Source: Pseudovibrio exalbescens | Lineage (GTDB): Bacteria; Pseudomonadota; Alphaproteobacteria; Rhizobiales; Stappiaceae | Length of the DNA stretch: 64,000 nucleotides | Assembly: GCF_028737195.1 (NCBI RefSeq) | Contig: NZ_JAQZAJ010000001.1 | Coordinates: forward strand, 1,040,050 to 1,104,049 | Direction of reading: 5' to 3' | Part shown: positions 27,825 through 36,844 of the stretch, piece after piece | Numbering within the stretch: position 1 is the stretch's first letter | How the letters are laid out: each line of letters begins with the position of its first letter | Notes under the pieces: generated by a model | Seen by the model: only the letters and a program-made list of their open reading frames with translations | The model's database searches: none | What the model was told of the DNA's origin: nothing | Made by a program: the position numbers and the translations under genes

Positions 27825-29009
27825 ATGGGTGCGAAACACTTCACCACACAGGTGGCCATTATTGGTGGAGGACCTGCTGGTCTTCTTCTTTCGCACATCC
27901 TTCAAAAGCACGGCATCGAGAGCATCGTTCTGGAGCGACAAACCAAAGACTATGTTCTGGCTCGCATTCGTGCCGGTTTTTTGGAGCACGGCACCGTCCA
28001 AATGCTGAGGGACTATGACCTTGGCGAGCGCATGGATCGGGAAGGCCTTCCCAAAAACGGCGGTGCCATTGCCTGTCAAGGCAAGCCCGGTGTCTACATC
28101 GATACGGTGAAATGGACCGGCAAGCAGATGATGGCCTATGGCCAAACGGCTATTACCGAAGATCTCTATGCCGCAAGAGAACGCGATGGCGGCCATGTAA
28201 TCAACGAGGCCGGACAAGTGGCACTCCATGACTTGAAGTCTGACAGGCCTCGAGTGACGTTTTCCAAGGACGGCGAGAACTATGAGATTGCGTGTAGTTT
28301 TATTGCCGGATGTGATGGTTTTCACGGTGTCAGCCGGCAATCGATCCCCTCGGATGTTCTTAAGGTTTTTGAGCGCGCCTATCCGTTCGGCTGGCTTGGC
28401 ATCATGGCTGAGGTGCCGCCATTGAAAGAGCTGGTCTACGCCTATCACGAGGACGGCTTTGCCCTAGCCTCTCAGCGCAATCCGATGCTGAGCCGCTATT
28501 ATGTGCAATGTGATATCAATGACGCGATTGAAGACTGGACGGACGACCGATTTTGGGAAGCCTTGCTGCGCCGAATGCCAGATGACATTGCTGGAAAGAT
28601 CACCACGGGCCCTTCCATTGAAAAATCAATCGCGCCGCTTCGCAGCTTTGTTGCCGAACCCATGCAATACGGAGCGCTATTTCTTGCAGGTGATGCCGCT
28701 CATATCGTGCCCCCGACAGGTGCAAAGGGACTGAACTTGGCCTTTTCCGACGTCCATTACCTGTCACGCGGCTTGATAGAACACCTCAAACATAACAGGT
28801 CTCACCATTTGGAGCGCTACTCCGCGGACGCTTTACGGCGTGTTTGGAGCGCAGAGAACTTCTCATGGCGCATGACCAAGATGCTGCACGCCTTCCCAAA
28901 TGAAGATCCGTTTACGCGCCGCATCCAGGCCAACACATACGACCTGCTGCTACAACACCCACCTATGCAACAGGCACTTGCCTATGAGTATGTTGGCCTG
29001 CCGTTCTAG
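27825..29009 (+). CDS. pobA: 4-hydroxybenzoate 3-monooxygenase PobA
   Basis: A 394-residue single-component flavoprotein hydroxylase that uses NADPH and O2 to convert 4-hydroxybenzoate to protocatechuate, the substrate of PcaGH. The FAD motif VAIIGGGPAGLLLSHILQKHGI opens the protein, and LFLAGDAAHIVPPTGAKGLNLA holds the second FAD motif. The length matches PobA (about 390). The first residues MGAKHFTTQ follow a good GGAGG-type site. It is transcribed divergently from pcaD, so the shared 270-bp region coordinates the upper and lower pathway. Confidence 0.95.
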   Translation: MGAKHFTTQVAIIGGGPAGLLLSHILQKHGIESIVLERQTKDYVLARIRAGFLEHGTVQMLRDYDLGERMDREGLPKNGGAIACQGKPGVYIDTVKWTGKQMMAYGQTAITEDLYAARERDGGHVINEAGQVALHDLKSDRPRVTFSKDGENYEIACSFIAGCDGFHGVSRQSIPSDVLKVFERAYPFGWLGIMAEVPPLKELVYAYHEDGFALASQRNPMLSRYYVQCDINDAIEDWTDDRFWEALLRRMPDDIAGKITTGPSIEKSIAPLRSFVAEPMQYGALFLAGDAAHIVPPTGAKGLNLAFSDVHYLSRGLIEHLKHNRSHHLERYSADALRRVWSAENFSWRMTKMLHAFPNEDPFTRRIQANTYDLLLQHPPMQQALAYEYVGLPF

Positions 29010-29034
29010 GCAAAAACGAGAAGCCGACCAAACT

Positions 29035-29062
29035 GCCCCGCATTGCCGCGGGGCCTTTTTTT
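29035..29062 (+). terminator. Terminator of pobA
   Basis: The hairpin GCCCCGC-ATTGCC-GCGGGGC is followed by seven T residues. The T-run reaches the stop codon of the convergent HPP gene at 29061. Confidence 0.88.
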
Positions 29063-29564
29063 ATGCCCAGTAGACCGGCCAGTTTTTTCCCTTGCCCAGA
29101 TTGTTCAGAACAAGGGCAATCAAGACCAAGGTGAGCGCCCCGATGAGTACAGGCGTGACCAAAAACCACCAGTCTGTCACTCCTCCTAGAATGACAACAA
29201 GGGGGTTTGCACCTGCAGGTGGATGCACTGCGCGAAACACCTGCATCAAGGCAATTGCAAGCCCAACGCCCAGCGCCATCTGAAATAGCCCTGCCCCAAA
29301 AATGTTCAGAACCAACAGTCCAACTGATGCCGCAATGAGATGGCCGAGCACGACGTTCCTAGGCTGCGCCAAAGGCGCGGCTGGCGCTGCAAACAACAAC
29401 ACACAAGTTGCTCCAAATGGCGCCATGAGCAGCGGAAGGTTCGAAACCTCGGCCAAGTAGGCAACCACGCCAATGCCAGCGAAACCTCCAATCAGGCCAT
29501 TCAGAATTTGCGGGATGGCAGGCCTTGCAGGGGATTTGGCGGAACCCTTTATCTTCTCAAACAT
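29061..29564 (-). CDS. HPP family membrane protein
   Basis: A 167-residue protein with about five hydrophobic helices and the family-defining motif RAVHPPAGANPLVVILGG. It also has the upstream MAPFGATCVLLFAAPAAPLAQPRNVVLGH segment. HPP proteins are implicated in nitrite transport in chloroplasts and cyanobacteria, but most bacterial members have no proven substrate. The gene is divergent from a TetR gene and shares with it a perfect 30-bp palindrome, so it is very probably the repressor's target. Confidence 0.88.
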   Translation of the reverse strand: MFEKIKGSAKSPARPAIPQILNGLIGGFAGIGVVAYLAEVSNLPLLMAPFGATCVLLFAAPAAPLAQPRNVVLGHLIAASVGLLVLNIFGAGLFQMALGVGLAIALMQVFRAVHPPAGANPLVVILGGVTDWWFLVTPVLIGALTLVLIALVLNNLGKGKNWPVYWA

Positions 29565-29575
29565 ACGCGACTCCT

Positions 29576-29605
29576 ATATATGTACAGACCGGTCTGTACA
29601 TATAT
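29576..29605. promoter_or_regulatory. Perfect 30-bp palindromic operator between HPP gene and tetR
   Basis: Half-site ATATATGTACAGACC is followed at once by its exact reverse complement, centred at 29590/29591. It starts 12 bp upstream of the HPP ATG and lies about 60-90 bp before the TetR start. Its position and symmetry fit binding of the adjacent TetR-family dimer(s). Confidence 0.85.
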
Positions 29606-29664
29606 TGTCCAGTTGGAATTTGCAAGCAGGCGATGTATGCCAAGAGCAACTTGAGGGGAGTTTC

Positions 29665-30255
29665 ATGAGCAAGAAAGACGACATTCTGGAAGCCGCAATG
29701 CGACTGTTCAACGAACACGGATACACGGCCGTGGGCGTCGACCTGATCCGCGATGAGGCCAAGGTCTCCAAAATGACGCTCTACAAATACTTCAAGAACA
29801 AGGACAAGTTGGTTGAAGCGGTATTGGAGCTACGCCACCAGCGTTTCAGCAGTTCTCTTGTTAGCGCGCTTGATGGCCTTGCCACACCCGAGCAACGGCT
29901 TCAGGAACTGTTCGACTGGCACTTGAGGTGGTTCCTGTCGCGGAACTTCTTCGGCTGCATGTTCATCAAAGCCTTGGGGGAGTTTCAAGGCAACGATGAG
30001 TTGCAGAACGTTTCGCAGAACCACAAGCGTTGGCTTGCAGAACTTCTTGAGCAGATCCTAAAAGACATGGGCATGTCAGAAGCAAAAGCAAAAGGAGTTT
30101 TCCTGCAAGTGGTGCTGGACGGCATGATTGTGAACGCAAACCTTTTCCGTTCCTACAACCAGCTGAATGAGACTTGGCGTATCACTTGCCAAAGTCTGGG
30201 CCTACCTTACACACCCTTAAAAAAGCCAGAGGACACTGCCGCGCTGTCCTTTTAG
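29665..30255 (+). CDS. TetR/AcrR family transcriptional regulator
   Basis: A 196-residue repressor. The N-terminal helix-turn-helix reads KKDDILEAAMRLFNEHGYTAVGVDLIRDEAKVSKMTLYKYF, followed by an all-helical ligand domain with the FFGCMFIKALGEF segment seen in YxaF/LmrA-like TetR proteins. The ATG at 29665 follows GAGGGGA at optimal distance; longer frames back to 29473 run through the operator. It is divergent from the HPP gene and converges with the GMC oxidoreductase (4-bp overlap of stop regions). The ligand is unknown. Confidence 0.9.
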   Translation: MSKKDDILEAAMRLFNEHGYTAVGVDLIRDEAKVSKMTLYKYFKNKDKLVEAVLELRHQRFSSSLVSALDGLATPEQRLQELFDWHLRWFLSRNFFGCMFIKALGEFQGNDELQNVSQNHKRWLAELLEQILKDMGMSEAKAKGVFLQVVLDGMIVNANLFRSYNQLNETWRITCQSLGLPYTPLKKPEDTAALSF

Positions 30256-31883
30256 GAGCCTCGCCGTTGATCATCCCCGAGGATCATTTCTGCAGCCTTC
30301 TCGGCAATCATAGTGACCGGTGCATGCGTGTTGCCTGAGGTGATTGTGGGCATGATTGAGGCGTCTACAACGCGGAGCCCTTCAAAGCCATGGAGCTCGA
30401 GGGTGTCTGACACCACAGACATCGGATCATGGCCCATCTTCGCTGTTCCCACGGGATGGAAAATGGTCGTTCCCACATCCCCGGCAGCTTCAACAAGCTC
30501 CTCATCACTTTGATAGGTCAAACCCGGCTTGATCTCTTGAGGGGCAAAACGGGCCATGCGCTGCGTCGCCATAAGACGACGCGCGTGTCTTATCGAGGCA
30601 ATCGCCACCTCCTGATCCTCCTGAGCTGTCAGATAATTCGGCCGTATCTCCGGCTTCTCTTTAAAGTCATTGGAGGTTATCGCTACCCGCCCTCGGCTTT
30701 CTGGACGCAGATTGCATACAGATACGGTTATCGCCGGGAAGTCATGGAGCCGGTCGCCAAACTTCTCCAAGGACAAGGGCTGAACGTGATACTCAATGTT
30801 CGGCGTTTCATAGCGCTCGTGGGAGCGCGTGAAGATGCCAAGTTGACTGGGTGCCATGGACATCGGGCCTGAGCGCTTCAAGGCGTATTCCAGCGCGATC
30901 TTGGCCTTGCCCCAGATCCCCTTCTGCATTTCATTGAGTGTTAGCGCGCCTTTGATCTTGAAGATTGTGCGCAGCTGCAAATGATCTTGCAAGTTCGCCC
31001 CAACGCCGGGCGCATTCCTGCGCACCTCAATGCCATGTTGCTTCAGCAGCTCAACAGGGCCTATGCCAGAGAGCTGAAGGATTTGCGGAGAACCTATGGC
31101 ACCTGCCGCCAGAATGGTCTCCTTGTGGGCTCGCACCAAACGGGGCTTACCTTGATGATGAAAGACAAGGCCCGTGGCGCGCGCTCCATCAAATGTGATC
31201 CGCTCCACCTGCGCGCCCGTCAAGATCTGAAGGTTATCGCGTTTTTTGACGGGTTCCAGAAAGGCACGGGCCGCACTCCACCGGACACCGCCGCGTTGGT
31301 TTACTTCAAAATAGGCAGCACCTTCATTGGTACCCGCGTTTACATCGTCTGCCTTGGGTATGCCCAGCTCCTCAGCCGCATCGCGTACCGCATCCAGAAT
31401 GTCCCAATGGAGACGCTGTTTTTCAACTCTAAGTTCCCCACCTTGCCCGTGGTAATGCCCATTTCTAAACGCGTGGTCCTCGTGCTTTTTGAAGTAAGGC
31501 AGCACCTCATCCCAGCCCCATCCTCGGTTTCCCAGTTGACGCCAAAGATCATAATCTGCTGCCTGCCCGCGCATGTAAATCATGCCATTGATAGAGGAGC
31601 ATCCGCCCAACACCTTGCCGCGGGGATAAATGAGCTGACGCCCGTTCAAGCCTTTCTCAGAAACGGTTTTGAACTGCCAATCCGTGCGCGGATTGTCGAT
31701 GCAGTACAGATAGCCGACGGGAATATGGATCCAATGGTAGTTGTCTCGCCCCCCGGCCTCCAACAGGAGCACCCGGTTTTTTGGGTTGGCGCTAAGGCGA
31801 TTGGCGAGAACACACCCGGCAGACCCTGCGCCTACCACGACGTAGTCTACCTCAGCAAAGTGCTGCGGTGAAAGCGCGCCCAT
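30252..31883 (-). CDS. GMC family FAD-dependent oxidoreductase (choline/alcohol dehydrogenase-like)
   Basis: A 543-residue flavoprotein. The FAD-binding motif YVVVGAGSAGCVLANRLS is near the N-terminus, PROSITE-like GMC motif 1 appears as PRGKVLGGCSSINGMIYMRG, and motif 2 as GAIGSPQILQLSGIGP. The C-terminal catalytic region TTIFHPVGTAKMG and PTITSGNTHAPVTMIAEKAAEMI contain the active-site His and Asn. Substrates of the family are alcohols, including choline and polyethylene glycol; no bet genes are nearby, so choline specificity is not supported. The ATG at 31883 follows GGGAGGGGAA; an alternative ATG at 31895 adds four residues. Confidence 0.88.
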   Translation of the reverse strand: MGALSPQHFAEVDYVVVGAGSAGCVLANRLSANPKNRVLLLEAGGRDNYHWIHIPVGYLYCIDNPRTDWQFKTVSEKGLNGRQLIYPRGKVLGGCSSINGMIYMRGQAADYDLWRQLGNRGWGWDEVLPYFKKHEDHAFRNGHYHGQGGELRVEKQRLHWDILDAVRDAAEELGIPKADDVNAGTNEGAAYFEVNQRGGVRWSAARAFLEPVKKRDNLQILTGAQVERITFDGARATGLVFHHQGKPRLVRAHKETILAAGAIGSPQILQLSGIGPVELLKQHGIEVRRNAPGVGANLQDHLQLRTIFKIKGALTLNEMQKGIWGKAKIALEYALKRSGPMSMAPSQLGIFTRSHERYETPNIEYHVQPLSLEKFGDRLHDFPAITVSVCNLRPESRGRVAITSNDFKEKPEIRPNYLTAQEDQEVAIASIRHARRLMATQRMARFAPQEIKPGLTYQSDEELVEAAGDVGTTIFHPVGTAKMGHDPMSVVSDTLELHGFEGLRVVDASIMPTITSGNTHAPVTMIAEKAAEMILGDDQRRGS

Positions 31884-32068
31884 TTCCCCTCCCATATGCT
31901 CTTGGAGTTGACACGCCGCAGGCCTCCCACCCGCACGCATCGCCAACTCAGCTTCCGCTTTTCATTGTCAGCAATTCAGCAGGTTTGATGAGGCCTGTCG
32001 AGAACAATAGAACTGTTCTTAGCCCAAAGACTAGAGGGATAGGCTATTGAAATCGCGAGGGAAAGACT

Positions 32069-32485
32069 TCAGCGCCTTGAGGCTAATCCGCGACGGCGGC
32101 GGGCAACCTGCTGGGCGGAGTATATCTTGGCCTTCAGGGTCTCCCGCTCGCTTTGCAGCACATCGCAGGGAATGGCAACGGCGTGCGCATCGATTGGACA
32201 GTTTCCTTCACAGCACGCCAGCGTGTCGTCGAGGGCCACTTCAAGATCCTGCCAGAGCCCGGCTTCGCTCCACCGTTTGAACTGTCGATGGATGGAGCTC
32301 CAGTTGCCGAAATGGTCTGGCAGGTCGCGCCACTTGCGCTCATTTTGCGCGACCCAGAACACGCCATCCAGCACCAGTCGATGGTTTTGAGGCGGACGGC
32401 CGCGCCGAGCTTGTCGCTCAGAGACAAACGATTTGAAGAACGTCCATTCAGCATCGTTCATTTTGCAGGTCGCGTTCATGCCCAT
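32069..32485 (-). pseudogene. IS5-family transposase remnant (N-terminal half only)
   Basis: The frame encodes the helix-turn-helix half of an IS5-type transposase: MNDAEWTFFKSFVSERQARRGRPPQNHR, a DGVFWVAQNERKWRDLPDHFGNW block and RQFKRWSEAGLWQDL. The DDE catalytic half that should follow in the same or a shifted frame is absent. The last 20 or so residues (VARRRRGLASRR) look like unrelated read-through. The best internal start is the ATG at 32461. No terminal inverted repeats or target duplication could be found. It is a decayed insertion, most likely inactive, in the gap between the GMC oxidoreductase and the dab operon. Confidence 0.8.
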
Positions 32486-32585
32486 ACCGATAACGTATTG
32501 CAGCCTTCAAAGGGTGACGAGCATCAATAAAGCACCCATTCGGTGTATGGCGTCAACAAACCAAGTATTTGCACGCAAATGGAAG

Positions 32586-32615
32586 AGGCCGCACCCGGAG
32601 GTACGGCCTTTTTCT
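32586..32615. terminator. Possible weak terminator beyond dabA
   Basis: A six-pair stem (AGGCCG / CGGCCT, 12-base loop) lies about 30 bp past the dabA stop. The T-rich tract follows it on the plus strand rather than the minus strand, so its service to dabA is uncertain. Confidence 0.35.
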
Positions 32616-32639
32616 TCTTGGCTCAGCCTTTGCCCTGAG

Positions 32640-35159
32640 TTACGCGGCTTGGGAAACGACCTGATGGTCAGCGTCTTCCCAGTTCAGGTTTCCAGTATAG
32701 CGCGCGGTCACCTGGCCATTTTCGCCCAACGCGAACAGGTGCAGCCAACCATTGTCCACCAGATTGCGAACCATCTCGTGACGTTCGATGATGGCGTTCA
32801 TGGCTTCGATTGGTGCCTCAATGGCAACGTTAAGGCGCAGCGGCTCATGGATAAGCTTTTCCCCATCATGGATCGACTGCATTGGAAGACCCGGACGCAA
32901 GTCACCGCCATTACCTTCAAGCACACCGATGGTTCCGACCACGTTGTGCAACACCTTGTTGCCGCTGCCGAACACCTTGTTGTCCACGGTTGACCCATAG
33001 TACTGCAGGCTGATCCAACTCGTGACAATCATCGGTGCTGTCATGATGAGTTCCAGAACCTTGAAGCCCTCGTCCTGCTGCCATTCATAGCTGTGCAGGA
33101 AGGAACGCCCGCCGAAATCAAGGCCTGCAGTGCGCTCGCGTGGCGCCACGACGAAGGCCGCGCATCCTGCAAGGCCCCACTCAGGGCGAACTTGAGCCCA
33201 ATCGGTGGAACGCGCCAAGATCTGCCCATCCACCGGCTTGCCCTCTTCCAGGTTGAGCTGTGCAGCACGTTCAGCACGTGCCAGCTTTGCAGCGTCGGCG
33301 AGTTGCTCCTTGAGCTTTACAAACTCAGCGATATGCGTCGCTGGAATGCTCTCTTCTCCGTAGACCTGAACTTCATCGGTTGTGGTGTCATGAAGGGCAC
33401 CCAGAAAGATCGTATCCTCAGGCACTTCGATGCCACGAGCCTTTAACCCTTCGCGAACCTTCCTGTCGTTGAGAATTGCGGCTGCGACACGGGCATTGGC
33501 CTCTCCGGTGTGGCCACCACACGCGCCACAATCGAGGCCGGAGGCATGTGGGTTGTTCACCGTGGTTGAGCCATGTCCGGCCAGCAGTACAATCCGAGCA
33601 AAGTTCTTGGTCAATGACATTGCGGTGAGCACGGCTTGCGCCATGTCCACCCGTGTTGTCTCTGTGAAACCCGTGATCCGGCCATCCAACTCGCCAGAAG
33701 TGACATCCGGGGTGAGCCGGTCCTGCACGTCCTTATCAAACCCATCCACCAATGGATGCGGCACCGGGCGAGACAAACCGAGTGCATCGGTCGCCAACTT
33801 GCCAATGTAGGTCAAACCGAGGGTCTCCACGAAGGCAAATGAAGACACCGCAGCCAGCTTGAACGACTTGAACGCCTTGCCCGCCTTGCGTCGGAACATG
33901 CGCAGATCAAGGATAGACTTTTCCTCAACAGCATCCGCACCGCCTACGCTTTCGCAGACGATGAACTGCGGTTTGAGCAGGACCGGACACTGTGCCCCAC
34001 CATGGCGCTGACCGAGTGGCACATACTCGATGGGGAAGCCGAAGAAGCCCGCAAAGCCAATGGTCTCCACGTCTTGAGAGGCGGTTTCAAGGGCACGGCG
34101 GAACACTTCTGAGCGCACATCAATACAGAAGGCGGCCTGAACGTTCATGCGCTTTGGCGCGGCTTTCTTGGACTCTACCGCAAACTTGGTTACGAAATCC
34201 CGCTGCCATGCCTTGTCATAGGCGGACTGAAACACGCAAGCGATGCTGACAGCCTGCTGTTCCCTTGGATTTTCGTAGGACTTCACTGCCGCCTTCCAAG
34301 CGCTGTCAAAGCCAGCCTTGTCAGCACATAGTTCCCAGATTGCCAGTTCCCACGCCAAGCGGATGGCGAGGAAATCGGTCAGCGTCGCATCAGTACCGCC
34401 ATTCAACTCTGCCTGCCAAACCTTCTGGCGCGCATAGGACGACCAGCCACCAACTGTCATCAAGAGGCGATGGAAGTAGAGGTCTACGGATGCTTTGGTG
34501 AGACCGAAACGTTCTGCGGCAAGCGCAATCAGGCCCTCCGCATTTTTAGGCATTGCCTTCACAGCCTTGCGGAAGCCCTTCAGGCCAGCCACATCGGCAG
34601 TCCGATCAACTGATGCCGTCTCATGCCATCCTTCATAGAAGCCCTTCTCACGGGTCACCGTAACCCAAGAAGCCTGACCCTCGTCGAAATATTCCGCAGC
34701 ATAGCGCGCAATGCTTTCCAGCATCAGCTCAGACCAATCCATGCCGTCGATATCGCCAGCGATGTCGGTCAGGGTGGGCAACACTGTGAGGTTCTGTGCC
34801 TTTTCAGAGCGCGCAAGTGCCAAGAAAAGTTCTGGATCTCGCGGCAAACCGTCAATCTGCGCTTCGTCCAGCGCCGCGGCAAGATCGCCATGGCTAATGC
34901 GCCCCCTGTCGAGTGCATCCATGTAGAAGGCCCGTGGCATGGTCATGCGCGCACCGGCCACTTGCGCCATGGTTTGGGCGGCCTCATCAAAGCGCTGATC
35001 AGACAGACCCAGAAACGGGTTCACAGCCACGAAGGTTTTCAAAGACCACAGAGGGGCGATTTTACCAGCTGCCGCCGTTGCGGCTTTGAGCGCGTCTTCA
35101 GCTACCAAAGGAGCTTGAGAACTGAGCGCAGCGCTGTCGAGGTTGAATGGTGCGTTCAT
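32640..35159 (-). CDS. dabA: Inorganic carbon transporter subunit DabA (DUF2309/UPF0753)
   Basis: An 839-residue DUF2309 protein. In characterised DabA a beta-carbonic-anhydrase-like zinc site is formed by Cys, Asp, His, Cys. The matching motifs here are AAFCIDVRSEVFRRALE (Cys and Asp) and VLLAGHGSTTVNNPHASGLDCGACGGH (His and Cys). With the membrane subunit DabB it forms an energy-coupled CO2 hydration/bicarbonate accumulation complex. It follows dabB by 10 bp on the same strand. Length and both motifs are typical, so the enzyme should be functional. No RuBisCO gene is in the window; in heterotrophs the system feeds anaplerotic carboxylations (known for other heterotrophs). Confidence 0.94.
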   Translation of the reverse strand: MNAPFNLDSAALSSQAPLVAEDALKAATAAAGKIAPLWSLKTFVAVNPFLGLSDQRFDEAAQTMAQVAGARMTMPRAFYMDALDRGRISHGDLAAALDEAQIDGLPRDPELFLALARSEKAQNLTVLPTLTDIAGDIDGMDWSELMLESIARYAAEYFDEGQASWVTVTREKGFYEGWHETASVDRTADVAGLKGFRKAVKAMPKNAEGLIALAAERFGLTKASVDLYFHRLLMTVGGWSSYARQKVWQAELNGGTDATLTDFLAIRLAWELAIWELCADKAGFDSAWKAAVKSYENPREQQAVSIACVFQSAYDKAWQRDFVTKFAVESKKAAPKRMNVQAAFCIDVRSEVFRRALETASQDVETIGFAGFFGFPIEYVPLGQRHGGAQCPVLLKPQFIVCESVGGADAVEEKSILDLRMFRRKAGKAFKSFKLAAVSSFAFVETLGLTYIGKLATDALGLSRPVPHPLVDGFDKDVQDRLTPDVTSGELDGRITGFTETTRVDMAQAVLTAMSLTKNFARIVLLAGHGSTTVNNPHASGLDCGACGGHTGEANARVAAAILNDRKVREGLKARGIEVPEDTIFLGALHDTTTDEVQVYGEESIPATHIAEFVKLKEQLADAAKLARAERAAQLNLEEGKPVDGQILARSTDWAQVRPEWGLAGCAAFVVAPRERTAGLDFGGRSFLHSYEWQQDEGFKVLELIMTAPMIVTSWISLQYYGSTVDNKVFGSGNKVLHNVVGTIGVLEGNGGDLRPGLPMQSIHDGEKLIHEPLRLNVAIEAPIEAMNAIIERHEMVRNLVDNGWLHLFALGENGQVTARYTGNLNWEDADHQVVSQAA

Positions 35160-35169
35160 GACAAACTCC

Positions 35170-36741
35170 TTAGTTCGAAGAGCCAGCAGGCCGGTTCAAG
35201 GCGCCGACGAAACGGTCAAAGTAAGCATTGGCGTAAAAGCCGTTTGCCGCATGTATCCGTGCCGCGCGCCAGAAGGCCGACTTGGCGTTGGACGGTTCAA
35301 TGATCTGCAGGAAGGTCACTACGGCGAACGAACCGACCGCGAGCGCCATGATCGCCATCTCGAGCACGCCAGCTTGTACCGGCGCTGGGAGCATGTGTCC
35401 GAGGGCGACGCTTGCCAATGCGTGCAGACCGAAGTAGGCGACCGAAATGACGCTTCCTGCGATGAACGTACGGCCGAGGACATATTTGCTGGTGCGGCCA
35501 CTAGACGCCTGTGCGAACAGGAAGGTCAGGCCCATGACCAGAATGCTGCCGACAGCGAACACCTGAAGATCGGTAGAGGTGGAGAGGCCAAACAACATGC
35601 CAACACCTACGTAGAGCCCCAGCGCCATGGCAAGGCCGAGCGTCACCAGCCCAACCTTTGGCTTGGCTGTGTCTGGTACCCAAGATGCACGCGCGATTTC
35701 CACCACACTGCCGGAGGATAGAAAGGCGTGTGCCTTGTAAAGGGAGTGGGTGACGATGTGCAGGACCGCGAGTGAAAACAGACCCAAGCCACACTGCAAC
35801 AGCATGAAGCCCATCTGAGACACGGTGGACCAAGCCAATGACACCTTCACGCTTGTCTGCGTCAACATCACGATGGCACCGAAGAGTGCAGTAAAGCCAC
35901 CGACAAGCGCGAGAATGTGCAGCGCGCCGGATGACAGCATCATCACATCCGCTAGACGCACGATCAGGAAGCCCCCTGCGTTGATGATACCTGCGTGAAG
36001 CAGTGCGGAAACCGGGGTTGGCGTCTCCATCACCTCTGTCAGCCAGCCATGTGTCGGGAACTGAGCCGATTTGGTGATCGCCGCAATGACGAGCAGAAAA
36101 GTTGCGATGGTGACCGCCAACGGAGCTTCGCTCATCGAACCGGCGGCCTCGAGGATCGTCGCAATGTCCGAAGTGCCGAAGGCGTACATGAGCAGCGTCA
36201 CCGCTACCAGCAGCCCCAAATCTCCAAAGCGGGCAACAATGAACTTCTTCTTGGCCGCAAGGCGCGCTTTCGCCCGTTCCTTGTAGAACACCAAAAGACG
36301 ATCGAATGCCAAGCTGGTGATGACCCAAGAGACAATCAGCTGGACCAGATTACCGGAAAGCACGAGGAGCAGCACACAGGCCACAGTCAGGGAAAGCTGC
36401 GCCATGAAGCGGCCCTGCTGAGCGTCCCCGTCCATGTAGTTGCGGCTGTATTGCACCACGATGGCCCCAACAAAGGTGACCAGCACCATCATGATGGCAC
36501 TCAAGGCATCCAGTCGGATCGACAGTCCAAATTCGGCGGCACCGATGAGCGGCGACGTGCCGCCGCCGGTCAGCGGAACCGTGAGTGCGGATGCGACTGC
36601 AATGACAAGTGCGAAGACGGTAGCAATACGCGTGACTTGAAGCGCCTTACGAGGCCTGATCCCGCTGTCGGTCCGAGCCACCAGAGCTGCGCCGACCAGC
36701 GCAAGCGGTGCTGCCAAGGGCACTAGGGAAATAATCGACAT
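35170..36741 (-). CDS. dabB: Inorganic carbon transporter membrane subunit DabB (NuoL/MrpA-like)
   Basis: A 523-residue polytopic protein of the proton-conducting NADH-quinone oxidoreductase/Mrp antiporter family (Proton_antipo_M). The core motif is KSAQFPTHGWLTEVMETPTPVSALLHAGIINAGGFLIVRLADV, with Lys and Glu residues of the proton path, plus AWSTVSQMGFMLLQCGLGLFSLAVLHIVTHSLYKAHAFLSSG. Adjacent dabA rather than nuo or mrp genes identifies it as DabB. The ATG at 36741 (MSIISLVPLAAPLALVG) follows GGAG; a frame extension to 36783 is hydrophilic and unsupported. Confidence 0.93.
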   Translation of the reverse strand: MSIISLVPLAAPLALVGAALVARTDSGIRPRKALQVTRIATVFALVIAVASALTVPLTGGGTSPLIGAAEFGLSIRLDALSAIMMVLVTFVGAIVVQYSRNYMDGDAQQGRFMAQLSLTVACVLLLVLSGNLVQLIVSWVITSLAFDRLLVFYKERAKARLAAKKKFIVARFGDLGLLVAVTLLMYAFGTSDIATILEAAGSMSEAPLAVTIATFLLVIAAITKSAQFPTHGWLTEVMETPTPVSALLHAGIINAGGFLIVRLADVMMLSSGALHILALVGGFTALFGAIVMLTQTSVKVSLAWSTVSQMGFMLLQCGLGLFSLAVLHIVTHSLYKAHAFLSSGSVVEIARASWVPDTAKPKVGLVTLGLAMALGLYVGVGMLFGLSTSTDLQVFAVGSILVMGLTFLFAQASSGRTSKYVLGRTFIAGSVISVAYFGLHALASVALGHMLPAPVQAGVLEMAIMALAVGSFAVVTFLQIIEPSNAKSAFWRAARIHAANGFYANAYFDRFVGALNRPAGSSN

Positions 36742-36844
36742 TGATGAGGAACTCCGAAATTTTCTTGATTTTGGAGATACCAACGATTGTTCGATCTTAA
36801 AAATTCATTATATGTCTTTTATCGTTCTGTTTTGGAGAATGAAG

